Positions 1 to 6,635 of a DNA stretch of 11,340 nt are shown here, piece by piece. How positions within the stretch are numbered: position 1 is the first letter of the stretch; every line of letters begins with the position of its first letter. A program made the position numbers and the translations under genes. The notes under the pieces are model-generated. The model did not search any database. It was given only the letters and a program-made list of their open reading frames with translations, and was not told the origin of the DNA. The stretch is from JBEIUL01 sp044356865 (GTDB lineage: Bacteria > Planctomycetota > Phycisphaerae > Phycisphaerales > SM1A02): NCBI GenBank assembly GCA_044356865.1, contig JBIKVN010000096.1, positions 1 through 11,340 of the forward strand, written 5' to 3'.

Positions 1-18
1 GGCCGATCGCCACAGTCA

Positions 19-46
19 TTGCCTTCCCGCGGGGTTCCGGTACACT
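19..46 (+). promoter_or_regulatory. Candidate sigma-70-type promoter for rpmA-obg
   Basis: A TTGCCT hexamer (19-24) and a TACACT hexamer (41-46) are separated by 16 bases, each matching 4 of 6 bacterial consensus positions. Transcription would start near base 53, giving a leader of about 48 bases before the rpmA ATG. No convincing end of an rplU (L21) gene is visible in bases 1-100, although rplU often precedes rpmA, so transcription may start here. This is a motif match only; in GC-rich DNA such matches occur by chance. Confidence 0.3.
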
Positions 47-100
47 TCCGGACTTCCCCCGGCCGATCCGGCCCGGGTTCCCCGCACGGAGTTTCTCGTC

Positions 101-373
101 ATGGCGCACAAGAAGGGACAGGGCTCGACCCAGAACGGCCGCGACTCGAACGCGCAGTACCGCGGCGTGAAGCTGTTCGGCGGCCAGGCTGCGAAGGCCG
201 GTTCGATCGTGATCCGCCAGTGCGGCACCCGCTACAAGGCTGGCTACCTCGCCCGCCGCTGCAGCGACGACACCATCATGGCCCTCGTCGACGGGACCGT
301 GAAGTTCCGCGGCCGGTTCGTCGACATCGTCCCGAGCGATCCGGCGATTCCGCAATACACCGCGGTCGGCTGA
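101..373 (+). CDS. rpmA: 50S ribosomal protein L27
   Basis: Encodes a 90-residue protein with the L27 signature. The N terminus MAHKKGQGSTQNGRDSNAQY is the flexible basic arm that in the family reaches toward the peptidyl-transferase centre, and it is followed by VKLFGGQAAKAGSIVIRQCGTRYKAG. Length matches the family (about 85-95). There is no extra N-terminal leader of the type cleaved in some Firmicutes, since the protein starts directly at MAHKK. The core 'GTRYKAGYLARRCSDDTIMALVDG' region is more divergent than usual, where many L27s read GTKFHPG-N-VG. A GGAG-like stretch (87-91) sits 9 bases before the ATG, one of the few Shine-Dalgarno-like sites in the window. The obg gene follows 75 bases downstream, the conserved rpmA-obg pairing seen across bacteria. 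Identity is secure. Confidence 0.97.
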   Translation: MAHKKGQGSTQNGRDSNAQYRGVKLFGGQAAKAGSIVIRQCGTRYKAGYLARRCSDDTIMALVDGTVKFRGRFVDIVPSDPAIPQYTAVG

Positions 374-395
374 CCGCACCCGCAGTCTTCCCCCG

Positions 396-425
396 ACGGC
401 CGGCCCAGCGCCGGCCGTTGTCTTT
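396..425 (+). terminator. GC-rich hairpin after rpmA, possible terminator or attenuator
   Basis: A perfect 9-bp inverted repeat (ACGGCCGGC at 396-404, GCCGGCCGT at 410-418) with a 5-base loop is followed by TGTCTTT, a short imperfect U-rich tail. It lies 22 bases after the rpmA stop and 30 bases before the obg start. It could end some transcripts after rpmA, so that L27 is made in excess of Obg, with partial read-through into obg. The U tract is weak, so partial rather than complete termination is the likelier reading. Confidence 0.5.
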
Positions 426-448
426 GGCGGATCGTTTCTTCCCCCCCG

Positions 449-1471
449 ATGCTCGTCGACCACGCCATCATCACCGTGCGGAGCGGACGCGGCGGGAACG
501 GCAGCGCGAGCTTTCGCCGCGAGAAGGGCATTCCCAAGGGCGGCCCCGACGGCGGTGACGGCGGGAAGGGCGGCGACGTCGTCCTCGTCGGCGACGCCCA
601 CCTCGACACGCTCGCCGAGTTCGCCTTCAAGGTGCACTTCTTCGCCAAGCCCGGCGAGCGCGGCGCCCGCAAGAAGCAGCACGGCCACGCCGGCGACGAC
701 CTGCGGGTGCGATTGCCGCTCGGGTGCCTCGTCTACGACGCCGAGACCGACGAGCTGCTCGTCGACATGGTCGAGCCGGGCCAGGAGTTCATCGTCGCGA
801 AGGGCGGCACGGGCGGCCGCGGCAACGACCGCTTCAAGACCCCGACCAACCAGGCCCCCGCCGAGTGCGAGCAGGGCGGCGAGACGGTCGAGCGGAAGAT
901 CCGGCTCGAGCTGAAGCTCATCGCCGACGTCGGGCTCATCGGCCTGCCGAACGCGGGCAAGTCGACGCTGCTCGGGGCGATCAGCCGGGCCACGCCGAAG
1001 ATCGCCGACTACCCGTTCACCACGCTGCGGCCCCAGCTCGGCATCGCCGAGCTACCCGGCGAGCGGCGGCTGGTCTGCGCCGACATCCCCGGCCTCATCG
1101 AGGGGGCGAGCGAGGGCGCCGGGCTCGGGCACGAGTTCCTGCGGCACATCGAGCGGACCGCAACGCTCGTGCATCTCCTCGATTGCTGCCCGTCGGACGG
1201 CAGCGACCCGGTCGCGAACTGGAAGACGGTGCGGGCCGAGCTCGAGGCGTTCTCGCCCGAGCTCGCCGAGAAGCCCGAGCTCGTCGCGTTCAACAAGATC
1301 GACCTGCTGCCCGAGGAGGAACGGGCCGCGACGCTCAAGCGGCTGCGGAGCAAGCTGAAGCTCGGGCCCGGCGAGGGGGTGGCGATCTCGGGCGCGACGA
1401 CGGCGGGCGTGCGCGATCTGCTCGAGAAGGCTTGGTCTATGGTCCAGGCCGGGCGTGCCGCGCCGGCCTGA
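449..1471 (+). CDS. obg: Obg family GTPase (CgtA/ObgE), ribosome assembly
   Basis: A 340-residue Obg-type GTPase, a cytoplasmic protein that in the family binds the 50S subunit and acts in late ribosome assembly and stress control. Residues 1-157 form the glycine-rich Obg fold, with repeated GG motifs such as GGPDGGDGGKGGDV and a GGTGGRGN stretch. The GTPase domain follows: G1 GLPNAGKST (165-173), switch I YPFTTLRPQLG (about 188-198), G3 DIPGLIEGA (212-220), G4 NKID (282-285) and G5 SGA (314-316). The protein ends shortly after the G domain, so the third C-terminal (OCT) domain found in some relatives is absent. The ATG lies behind a run of seven C with no Shine-Dalgarno sequence. No better start is seen, because the Obg fold begins at residue 1 (MLVDHAIITVRSG). 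Confidence 0.97.
   Translation: MLVDHAIITVRSGRGGNGSASFRREKGIPKGGPDGGDGGKGGDVVLVGDAHLDTLAEFAFKVHFFAKPGERGARKKQHGHAGDDLRVRLPLGCLVYDAETDELLVDMVEPGQEFIVAKGGTGGRGNDRFKTPTNQAPAECEQGGETVERKIRLELKLIADVGLIGLPNAGKSTLLGAISRATPKIADYPFTTLRPQLGIAELPGERRLVCADIPGLIEGASEGAGLGHEFLRHIERTATLVHLLDCCPSDGSDPVANWKTVRAELEAFSPELAEKPELVAFNKIDLLPEEERAATLKRLRSKLKLGPGEGVAISGATTAGVRDLLEKAWSMVQAGRAAPA
1446..1469. terminator. Hairpin at the end of obg, between convergent genes
   Basis: A 7-bp perfect inverted repeat (AGGCCGG at 1446-1452, CCGGCCT at 1463-1469) with a 10-base loop overlaps the last obg codons. The convergent gene ends at 1478, so this hairpin is placed to act on both transcripts. Neither side has a U-rich tail, so it is not a classical intrinsic terminator. 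It may only slow polymerase or protect 3' ends. Confidence 0.3.
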
Positions 1472-1477
1472 GTGGCC

Positions 1478-3046
1478 TCACCGGCAGAGCAGCATCCACT
1501 CGGCGAAGAACACGTCGAACTCGTCGCGGTAGCGCTCGGCGAGCGTGAGCCCGGCGATCTCGGCGATGAGGCTCGCGTCGCGGGGCAGCGTGACCGCGCG
1601 GCCGCCGCCGGCGGCGGCGATCTCGGCGAAGTACTCGACCTCGCCGGGCTTCATGGGGCGCCGCCACGGGGAGATCGTGCGGTCCTTGCGGAGGCGGGTG
1701 CCGTCCCACTTCTCGAGTCCGCCCTTGCCCGGGGCGACGGGGGTGTCCTTCGTCGCGGGCGTCTCGGCCTCGGGTGCCTCCGCCTCGCGCCGCGGCGGGG
1801 CGAGATCCTGGTGCGGGGCGATCGCGAACGTGCTCACGCCCGCGGCCTTCGCGGCCTTTGCGGCGGCGACGCACTGCTCGCCGGTTCCGGGATGCGGCGG
1901 CGCGTCGCCCACGAGCACCACGACCTTGCGCGACTCGGGCGACCACGAGAGCGAGCCGTAGGCGAGGCGAAGCGCCGGCAGCACGCTCTCGGGCCGGTCG
2001 CCGCCGCCCTCGGCGGAGAGGTCCCAGAGCCGCGATCGCGCCTCGACGGGAGAGTTCGTGAAGTCCCACGCCCGCGTCTCCCAGCGGTCGCGGCGGTCGC
2101 GGTAGCCGACGATCGCCACGCGGGCCCCGGCGGTCGCCTCGCGGGCGAAGGCGAGCAGGGCGTCGATGCCCGACTGCGTCTCGGCGATCTCGCCCGACAT
2201 GCTCGCGGTGCAGTCGAGGACGATCGCAAGGTCGATCGGCTTCGCCGAGAGGTCCTCGAGGTGGGTCTCGAGCTCGGCCATGCGGGCGGCGGGCAGGTTC
2301 GCGAACGGGCCTCGCCAATCGAGCGGGATCTCGGCGGGCCAGGTCTCGCGCGGCGGGAAGAGGAAGCCGCCGTGCAGGCCGTGGTCGCGGCGGTTCTCGC
2401 GGTACCAGGCACGCCAGCGGTACGAGCGGCCCGAGTCGGTTCCGCCCGAGATCGCCGCGAGGCGAGGCGAGAGGGAACCCGTGCCGGCGCGGTCCATCCG
2501 AAGGATGATCTCGCCGAAGGTCCTCGCGGCGTCGAACTCCTTCGCGTCGAGTCCGCCGGCCAGCGCGAGCTCGAGCGCGAGGCAGCGATCCTCGAGCGAA
2601 TCCGAGGCGTCGAGCGTGCGTACGCCGTTCAGCAGGCGCTCCTTCGGATACGGGAAACGGCAGCGAAGCGCGGTGCGGATCACCCGAGGTTCGCTTTCGG
2701 CATCGAGGCGGATCGAGTCAGCGGGAAGGCCACGGCGAGCCGCGGCGAGGAGTGCGTAGCAGCGGACCGGCCAGGCGCGGTCGGCGAGCAGCGACCGCAG
2801 CGACGCCTCGCTCTCGGGGCAGCCGTAGCGGGCGAGCCGCAGGGCTGAGAGAGCCCGCCGCACCCACGACGGGCTTGCGGCGAGGCGGGCGATCGTCTCG
2901 CGTTCCGATGCGCCGGCGGCGGCGAGCGTCGGGATCGGCTCGGCGTCGGTTGCGGCCGCGGCGTCCGCCGGTGGTTCGGCGCGCAGCGGCGGCGCGGCGA
3001 GAGCCGCAAGCACGAGCGACAGGACGATCGCGGGAGCGATCCGCAT
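1478..3046 (-). CDS. Exported von Willebrand factor A domain protein with HEAT-like helices
   Basis: A 522-residue protein of unknown specific role. Residues 1-23 look like a Sec signal peptide: MRIAP, a long Leu/Ala/Val core, then cleavage near PLRA-E. Residues about 48-106 form paired helices with HEAT-like spacing (SWVRRALSALRLARYG, then WPVRCYALLAAARRG). A VWA domain runs from about 268 to 510. It begins KPIDLAIVLDCTASMS with a MIDAS metal site of D278-x-T280-x-S282 form, followed by VGYRDR (about 313-318), GGGDRPES (347-354) and LVGDAPPH (378-385), all typical of this VWA subgroup. An acidic/proline insert (about 415-445) separates the last strands. VWA domains usually mediate metal-dependent protein binding. 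The ATG at 3046 is chosen because the signal peptide begins there; upstream in-frame sequence is repeat DNA. There is no operon partner: mutS lies 795 bases upstream on the same strand. Confidence 0.85.
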   Translation of the reverse strand: MRIAPAIVLSLVLAALAAPPLRAEPPADAAAATDAEPIPTLAAAGASERETIARLAASPSWVRRALSALRLARYGCPESEASLRSLLADRAWPVRCYALLAAARRGLPADSIRLDAESEPRVIRTALRCRFPYPKERLLNGVRTLDASDSLEDRCLALELALAGGLDAKEFDAARTFGEIILRMDRAGTGSLSPRLAAISGGTDSGRSYRWRAWYRENRRDHGLHGGFLFPPRETWPAEIPLDWRGPFANLPAARMAELETHLEDLSAKPIDLAIVLDCTASMSGEIAETQSGIDALLAFAREATAGARVAIVGYRDRRDRWETRAWDFTNSPVEARSRLWDLSAEGGGDRPESVLPALRLAYGSLSWSPESRKVVVLVGDAPPHPGTGEQCVAAAKAAKAAGVSTFAIAPHQDLAPPRREAEAPEAETPATKDTPVAPGKGGLEKWDGTRLRKDRTISPWRRPMKPGEVEYFAEIAAAGGGRAVTLPRDASLIAEIAGLTLAERYRDEFDVFFAEWMLLCR

Positions 3047-3053
3047 GAGGGCG

Positions 3054-3059
3054 ACGATA
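3054..3059 (-). promoter_or_regulatory. Possible -10 box close to the VWA gene start
   Basis: Read on the minus strand, TATCGT (4 of 6 matches to TATAAT) ends 7 bases before the ATG at 3046. If used, the transcript would begin at or next to the start codon. No -35 box is convincing at 16-18 bases. Weak evidence, recorded because mutS shows a similar arrangement. Confidence 0.15.
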
Positions 3060-3190
3060 CGCGACGAGCGCCGGGGAAGTCTCGCGGGAAGGCCGGACAC
3101 TGCCGACGAATCGCCGCGCCCGTCGCATCGGCCCCGTGGCCGGGAATCGCTCGACGATCGGCCACGCCTGCGTTCGCCGTCCTCGTCATG

Positions 3191-3296
3191 CGTCGGCCGC
3201 GGGCCGACGCTCCATGCGCGGGGTGCGGTCGGCGGCGACTCTCGCGAGCGGGCCTCGTGCCGTACAGGGCGCATGGAGTGCCGGCCTGCGGCCGGC
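3191..3296. other. Structured block in repeat unit 1: two hairpins flanking a long inverted repeat
   Basis: Three inverted repeats lie almost end to end. Hairpin A (3191-3209) is CGTCGGCC-GCG-GGCCGACG. A 9-bp perfect pair follows, TCCATGCGC (3211-3219) with GCGCATGGA (3269-3277), enclosing 49 bases that include the palindrome CTCGCGAG. Hairpin B (3280-3296) is GCCGGCC-TGC-GGCCGGC. The same block recurs at +225 and +450. Either strand could fold this way as RNA, or the DNA could extrude. No promoter or terminator marks a defined RNA gene, so the function is unknown. Confidence 0.6.
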
Positions 3297-3337
3297 AACG
3301 CTGGACGCCGCGGCCGTCCCGTGCCCCGGCCTGGGAA

Positions 3338-3355
3338 CGCCGGCCTTGGCCGGCG
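3338..3355. repeat. Hairpin C of repeat unit 1
   Basis: CGCCGGCC-TT-GGCCGGCG forms a perfect 8-bp stem with a 2-base spacer. It recurs at 3563-3580 in copy 2 and is missing from copy 3, where the sequence diverges after base 3767. Hairpins A, B and C all share the core GGCC-N2 or N3-GGCC. Confidence 0.7.
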
Positions 3356-3812
3356 CCGATGGACGCATCGGCCGTTCGACGGTTGGGTGCGCGTGCGTTC
3401 GCCGTCCTCGTCATGCGTCGGCCGCGGGCCGACGCTCCATGCGCGGGGTGCGATCGGCGGCGACTCTCGCGAGCGGGCCTCGTGCCGTACAGGGCGCATG
3501 GAGTGCCGGCCTGCGGCCGGCAACGCTGGACGCCGCGGCCGTCCCGCGCCCCGGCCTGGGAACGCCGGCCTTGGCCGGCGCCGATGGACGCATCGGCCGT
3601 TCGACGGTTGGGTGCGCGTGCGTTTGCCGTCCTCGTCACGCGTCGGCCGCGGGCCGACGCTCCATGCGCGGGGTGCGGTCGGCGGCGACTCTCGCGAGCG
3701 GGCCTCGTGCCGTACAGGGCGCATGGAGTGCCGGCCTGCGGCCGGCAACGCTGGACGCCGCGGCCGTACCTCGCCCGGGCGTTCCGGGCACTGGATGGAC
3801 GAAGGTCAGGTG

Positions 3813-3824
3813 CGGTCCGGACCG
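3813..3824 (-). terminator. Weak candidate terminator hairpin after mutS
   Basis: The 12-base palindrome CGGTCCGGACCG lies 18 bases past the mutS stop on the minus strand, and imperfect pairing of GGTG with the GCCACC side could lengthen the stem. No U-rich tract follows, so it may only protect the mRNA 3' end or have no role. Confidence 0.2.
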
Positions 3825-3841
3825 GCCACCGGCGCCCCGCT

Positions 3842-6550
3842 TCACTCGCCCGGCCGCTCGACCGACTGCTTCAGCGTCCTCAGCGCATCGAAGGCCGCGA
3901 GCGGAGTCAGTTCCTCGATCTTCATCGCCTTCAGGGCCTCGATCGCCGGGTGCGGCAGGAACTCGGTGAAGAGCGAGAGCTGCCCCGACGGTTCACGCCC
4001 CCGCGTCGGGGCCCTCGCGATCGCCTCGCGGGCCTTCCCGGCGGTCGCTTCCGTCTCGACCGCGAGCGTCTCGAGCAGCTCGCGGGCCCGGGAGACCGTC
4101 TCGGGCGGAAGCCCGGCGAGGCGGGCGACATGGATGCCGTAGCTGCGGTCGGTGCGGCCGGGCAGGATGCGGTGGAGGAAGATCACGCGGTCTTCCCATT
4201 CGCGCACCGCCACGTGCAGGTTCGTCACCGCGGGGAGCCGATCGGCGAGCGAGGTGATCTCGTGGTAATGCGTCGCGAACAGCGTGCGGCAGCCGCGATT
4301 GGCGAGCGTCTCGGCGATCGCCCACGCGAGGCTCAGGCCGTCGAGGGTGCTCGTGCCGCGGCCGATCTCGTCGAGGATCACGAGCGACCGCGGCGTCGCG
4401 TGGTGCAGGATGTTCGCGGTCTCGGTCATCTCGACCATGAAGGTCGACTGGCCCGAGTGCAGCTCGTCGCTCGCCCCGATCCGCGTGAAGATCCGGTCGA
4501 CGAGGCCGATCTCGGCGCTTTCGGCGGGCACGAAGCTGCCGGCGTGGGCCAGCAGGACGGCGAGCGCGACCTGCCGGATGTAGGTGCTCTTGCCGGCCAT
4601 GTTCGGGCCGGTGATGAGGGCGAGCGTGCCGCCGTCGATGCCGAGGCGGCAGTCGTTCGGGACGAAGCGTTCCCGCAGGATCGCCTCGAGCACGGGATGG
4701 CGGGCCCCGACGAGCGAGAGCCGCGGGCCGTCGGCCATCGCCGGCCGGCACCAACGCTCGCGCCGCGCGACCGAGGCGAGCGACCGCACCACGTCGAGCC
4801 GGGCCACGAGGTCGGCGAACTCGGCGAGGCCCGCGGCCTCGCGGGCGACGGCCGCGCAGAGCTCCTCGAAGAGCCGCTTCTCGCGATCGATCGCCCGGCT
4901 CTCGGCCGAGAGCACCTTGTCCTCGAATTCCTTGAGCTCGGGCGTGATGTACCGCTCGGCGTTCTTGAGCGTCTGCTTCCGCGTGAAGTTCGCGGGCACC
5001 CGTTCCACGTTCGCGTGGGTGATCTCGATGTAGTAGCCGAAGACCGAGTTGTAGCCGACCTTGAGCGAGGGGATTCCGCTCGTCTCGACGAGCGTCCGTT
5101 GGTACTCCGACAGCCACGAGTTCGCGTCGCGCTGCAGCAGCCGGCACTCGTCGAGGAGGACGTCGAAGCCGTCGCGGAAGAGGCCGCCCTCGCGGAGGTG
5201 CGCGGGCGGCGCCTCGACGCAGCCCTCGGCGATGCGGCTCGCGAGCGGCTCGAGCGAGGCGCGAAGCGAGGCGAGGCCCGCGCGGTCGGCGGCGAACGCC
5301 TCGCGACGCTCGAGGATCGTCTCGAGCGAGGCGAGGGCCGAAAGCGAGCGGCCGAGCGCGACCAGGTCGCGCGGCGTCGCCCGTCCGGTGCCGATGCGGC
5401 CGCCGATGCGGGCAACGTCCTGGATCGGACCGAGCGCCTCGGCGAGCTCGTCGTCGAAGCGCTCGTCGCCGACGATCGCCGCGACCGCCGAATGTCGGGC
5501 CTCGATCGCGGTGCGGTCAAGCAGGGGGAAGCAGATCCAGTTCCGCAACAGCCGCCGGCCCATCGCGGTCCGGGTGCGGTCGATCGTCGCGAGCAGCGAC
5601 CCGTCGGTCGCGCCGCTGCGGAGCGTCCGCTCGAGCTCGAGGCTGCGGAGCGTCGTCGCGTCGAGGGCGACGCGGTCGCCGGCGCTCTCGCGCCGCGGCG
5701 GCCGAAGGTGGGCAAGCCGCGAGGAGCCGCCCGCATCGGGCTGCCGGTCGGCGAGGCAGCGCAGGAGGGCCCCCGCGGCGATGGTCGCGGCGTCGGTCTC
5801 GCGCAGGCCGAAGCCCTCGAGGCTCGCGACGCCGAAATGGCCGCGGAGGGCGTCGGCGGCGTCCCGCGGCCGGAACGTCCACGCCGGCCGCGGCGACAGC
5901 GACCCGGGTCGCGCGACCCGGATCGCGTCGGCGAACGCCGGCAGCGAGCCGTCGGTCTCCTCGGCGACGATCGTCTCGGCGGGCGAGAGGCGGGCGAGCT
6001 CGTCGGCGAGGCGTTCCGCGGGCGTTTCCACCACGCGGAACGAGCCGGTCGAGAGTTCGGCGAGGGCGATCGCCGCGACATTCCCGGCGATCGCCACCGC
6101 CGCGAGCTGGTTCTCGCGGCCTTCCTCAAGCAGCGACTCGTCGACGAGCGTCCCCGGCGTCAAGACCCGCGTCACGCCGCGGTCGACCACGCCCTTCGCG
6201 TCCTTCGGGTCCTGCAGCTGGTCGCAGATCGCGACGCGGTGCCCCATCTCGACCAGCCGCCGCAGGTAGTTCTCGGCCGAATGGAACGGCACGCCCGCCA
6301 TCGCCATGCCCTTGGTCCGCTCGGTGAGCGTCAGCCCGAGGGCCTTGTGGATCACGACCGCGTCGGCGTCGAAGAGCTCGTAGAAGTCGCCCATCCGGAA
6401 GAACAGCAGGCACTCCGGATGCTCACGCTTGAACCGCAGCCACTGCTGCATGGCGGGCGTGCGGTAGAGCGGGTTCGCGGCGAGGGCTTCCGGGTCGGCG
6501 CCGCCGAGCGTGGCGGCCCGGGTGGGCATCGGGACGGCCGGGGCGGTCAT
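3842..6550 (-). CDS. mutS: DNA mismatch repair protein MutS
   Basis: A 902-residue MutS, the ATPase that recognises base mismatches and small loops and starts mismatch repair with MutL. The mismatch-recognition domain carries RMGDFYELF, with the Phe-x-Glu reading motif at F56-E58. A connector and lever region follow, including the clamp-region motif GYNSVFGYYIEITHANVE. The ATPase domain has Walker A GPNMAGKST (648-656), the QSTFMVEMTETANIL segment (about 701-715), Walker B LVILDEIGRGTS (D727, E728) and FATHYHE (H761). A short C-terminal helical piece ends EELTPLAAFDALRTLKQSV. Length is slightly above the usual 850-880, with about 25 extra N-terminal residues. The ATG at 6550 is chosen; a second in-frame ATG at 6529 would remove seven residues, and neither has a Shine-Dalgarno sequence. 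All key residues are present, so the protein should be active. Confidence 0.97.
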   Translation of the reverse strand: MTAPAVPMPTRAATLGGADPEALAANPLYRTPAMQQWLRFKREHPECLLFFRMGDFYELFDADAVVIHKALGLTLTERTKGMAMAGVPFHSAENYLRRLVEMGHRVAICDQLQDPKDAKGVVDRGVTRVLTPGTLVDESLLEEGRENQLAAVAIAGNVAAIALAELSTGSFRVVETPAERLADELARLSPAETIVAEETDGSLPAFADAIRVARPGSLSPRPAWTFRPRDAADALRGHFGVASLEGFGLRETDAATIAAGALLRCLADRQPDAGGSSRLAHLRPPRRESAGDRVALDATTLRSLELERTLRSGATDGSLLATIDRTRTAMGRRLLRNWICFPLLDRTAIEARHSAVAAIVGDERFDDELAEALGPIQDVARIGGRIGTGRATPRDLVALGRSLSALASLETILERREAFAADRAGLASLRASLEPLASRIAEGCVEAPPAHLREGGLFRDGFDVLLDECRLLQRDANSWLSEYQRTLVETSGIPSLKVGYNSVFGYYIEITHANVERVPANFTRKQTLKNAERYITPELKEFEDKVLSAESRAIDREKRLFEELCAAVAREAAGLAEFADLVARLDVVRSLASVARRERWCRPAMADGPRLSLVGARHPVLEAILRERFVPNDCRLGIDGGTLALITGPNMAGKSTYIRQVALAVLLAHAGSFVPAESAEIGLVDRIFTRIGASDELHSGQSTFMVEMTETANILHHATPRSLVILDEIGRGTSTLDGLSLAWAIAETLANRGCRTLFATHYHEITSLADRLPAVTNLHVAVREWEDRVIFLHRILPGRTDRSYGIHVARLAGLPPETVSRARELLETLAVETEATAGKAREAIARAPTRGREPSGQLSLFTEFLPHPAIEALKAMKIEELTPLAAFDALRTLKQSVERPGE

Positions 6551-6560
6551 GGGCGGGCCG

Positions 6561-6566
6561 AGTATA
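6561..6566 (-). promoter_or_regulatory. Candidate -10 box for mutS, implying a very short leader
   Basis: On the minus strand TATACT (5 of 6 matches to TATAAT) lies 10 bases upstream of the mutS ATG. Starting 6-8 bases downstream, the transcript would have a leader of only about 3-5 bases, effectively leaderless. That fits the lack of any Shine-Dalgarno sequence. No strong -35 box is seen at 16-18 bases. The same CTATACTC string precedes the tRNA-Ala gene. Confidence 0.4.
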
Positions 6567-6635
6567 GGGATCGGGGTGCAAGAAAAAAGGCGGTGAACGC
6601 CGGGGGCGGCGGCAGGGCGCGGTACAAGACGAGCG

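Larger units (their letters stand above)
3124..3801. repeat. 225-bp direct repeat array, about 2.7 strong copies plus degenerate edges
   Basis: Copy 1 spans 3171-3395, copy 2 3396-3620 and copy 3 3621 to about 3767. Period is exactly 225 bases. Copies 1 and 2 differ at two positions; copy 3 differs from copy 1 at two positions over its first 147 bases, all transitions. Copy 3 then diverges, with a shorter related tail to about 3801 that still ends in GATGGACG. Before copy 1, bases 3124-3170 resemble the last part of the unit (shared CGCATCGGCC; 16 of 22 matches across 3149-3170), separated by about 17 inserted bases. Each full unit carries three compact hairpins and a longer inverted repeat. 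The array fills most of the gap between mutS and the VWA gene. Because 225 is divisible by three and the DNA is GC-rich, several frames stay open through it, but no frame looks like a real protein. Confidence 0.92.

Noticed and set aside
1..100. End of an rplU (L21) gene upstream of rpmA
   Set aside because: No frame in the first 100 bases reads like the L21 C terminus; a promoter-like pair is seen instead.
1472..2848. 458-residue + strand open frame directly after obg
   Set aside because: Antisense to the VWA gene, which has conserved motifs and a signal peptide; the + frame has no recognisable feature.
3047..3748. In-frame extension of the VWA gene through the repeats (75-residue protein repeats)
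   Set aside because: 225 is divisible by three, so any frame repeats by 75 residues. The extension precedes a clear signal peptide start, and the translated repeat has no sensible composition.
3171..3767. CRISPR array
   Set aside because: Units are 225 bases long with no short repeat/spacer alternation, and no cas genes are present.
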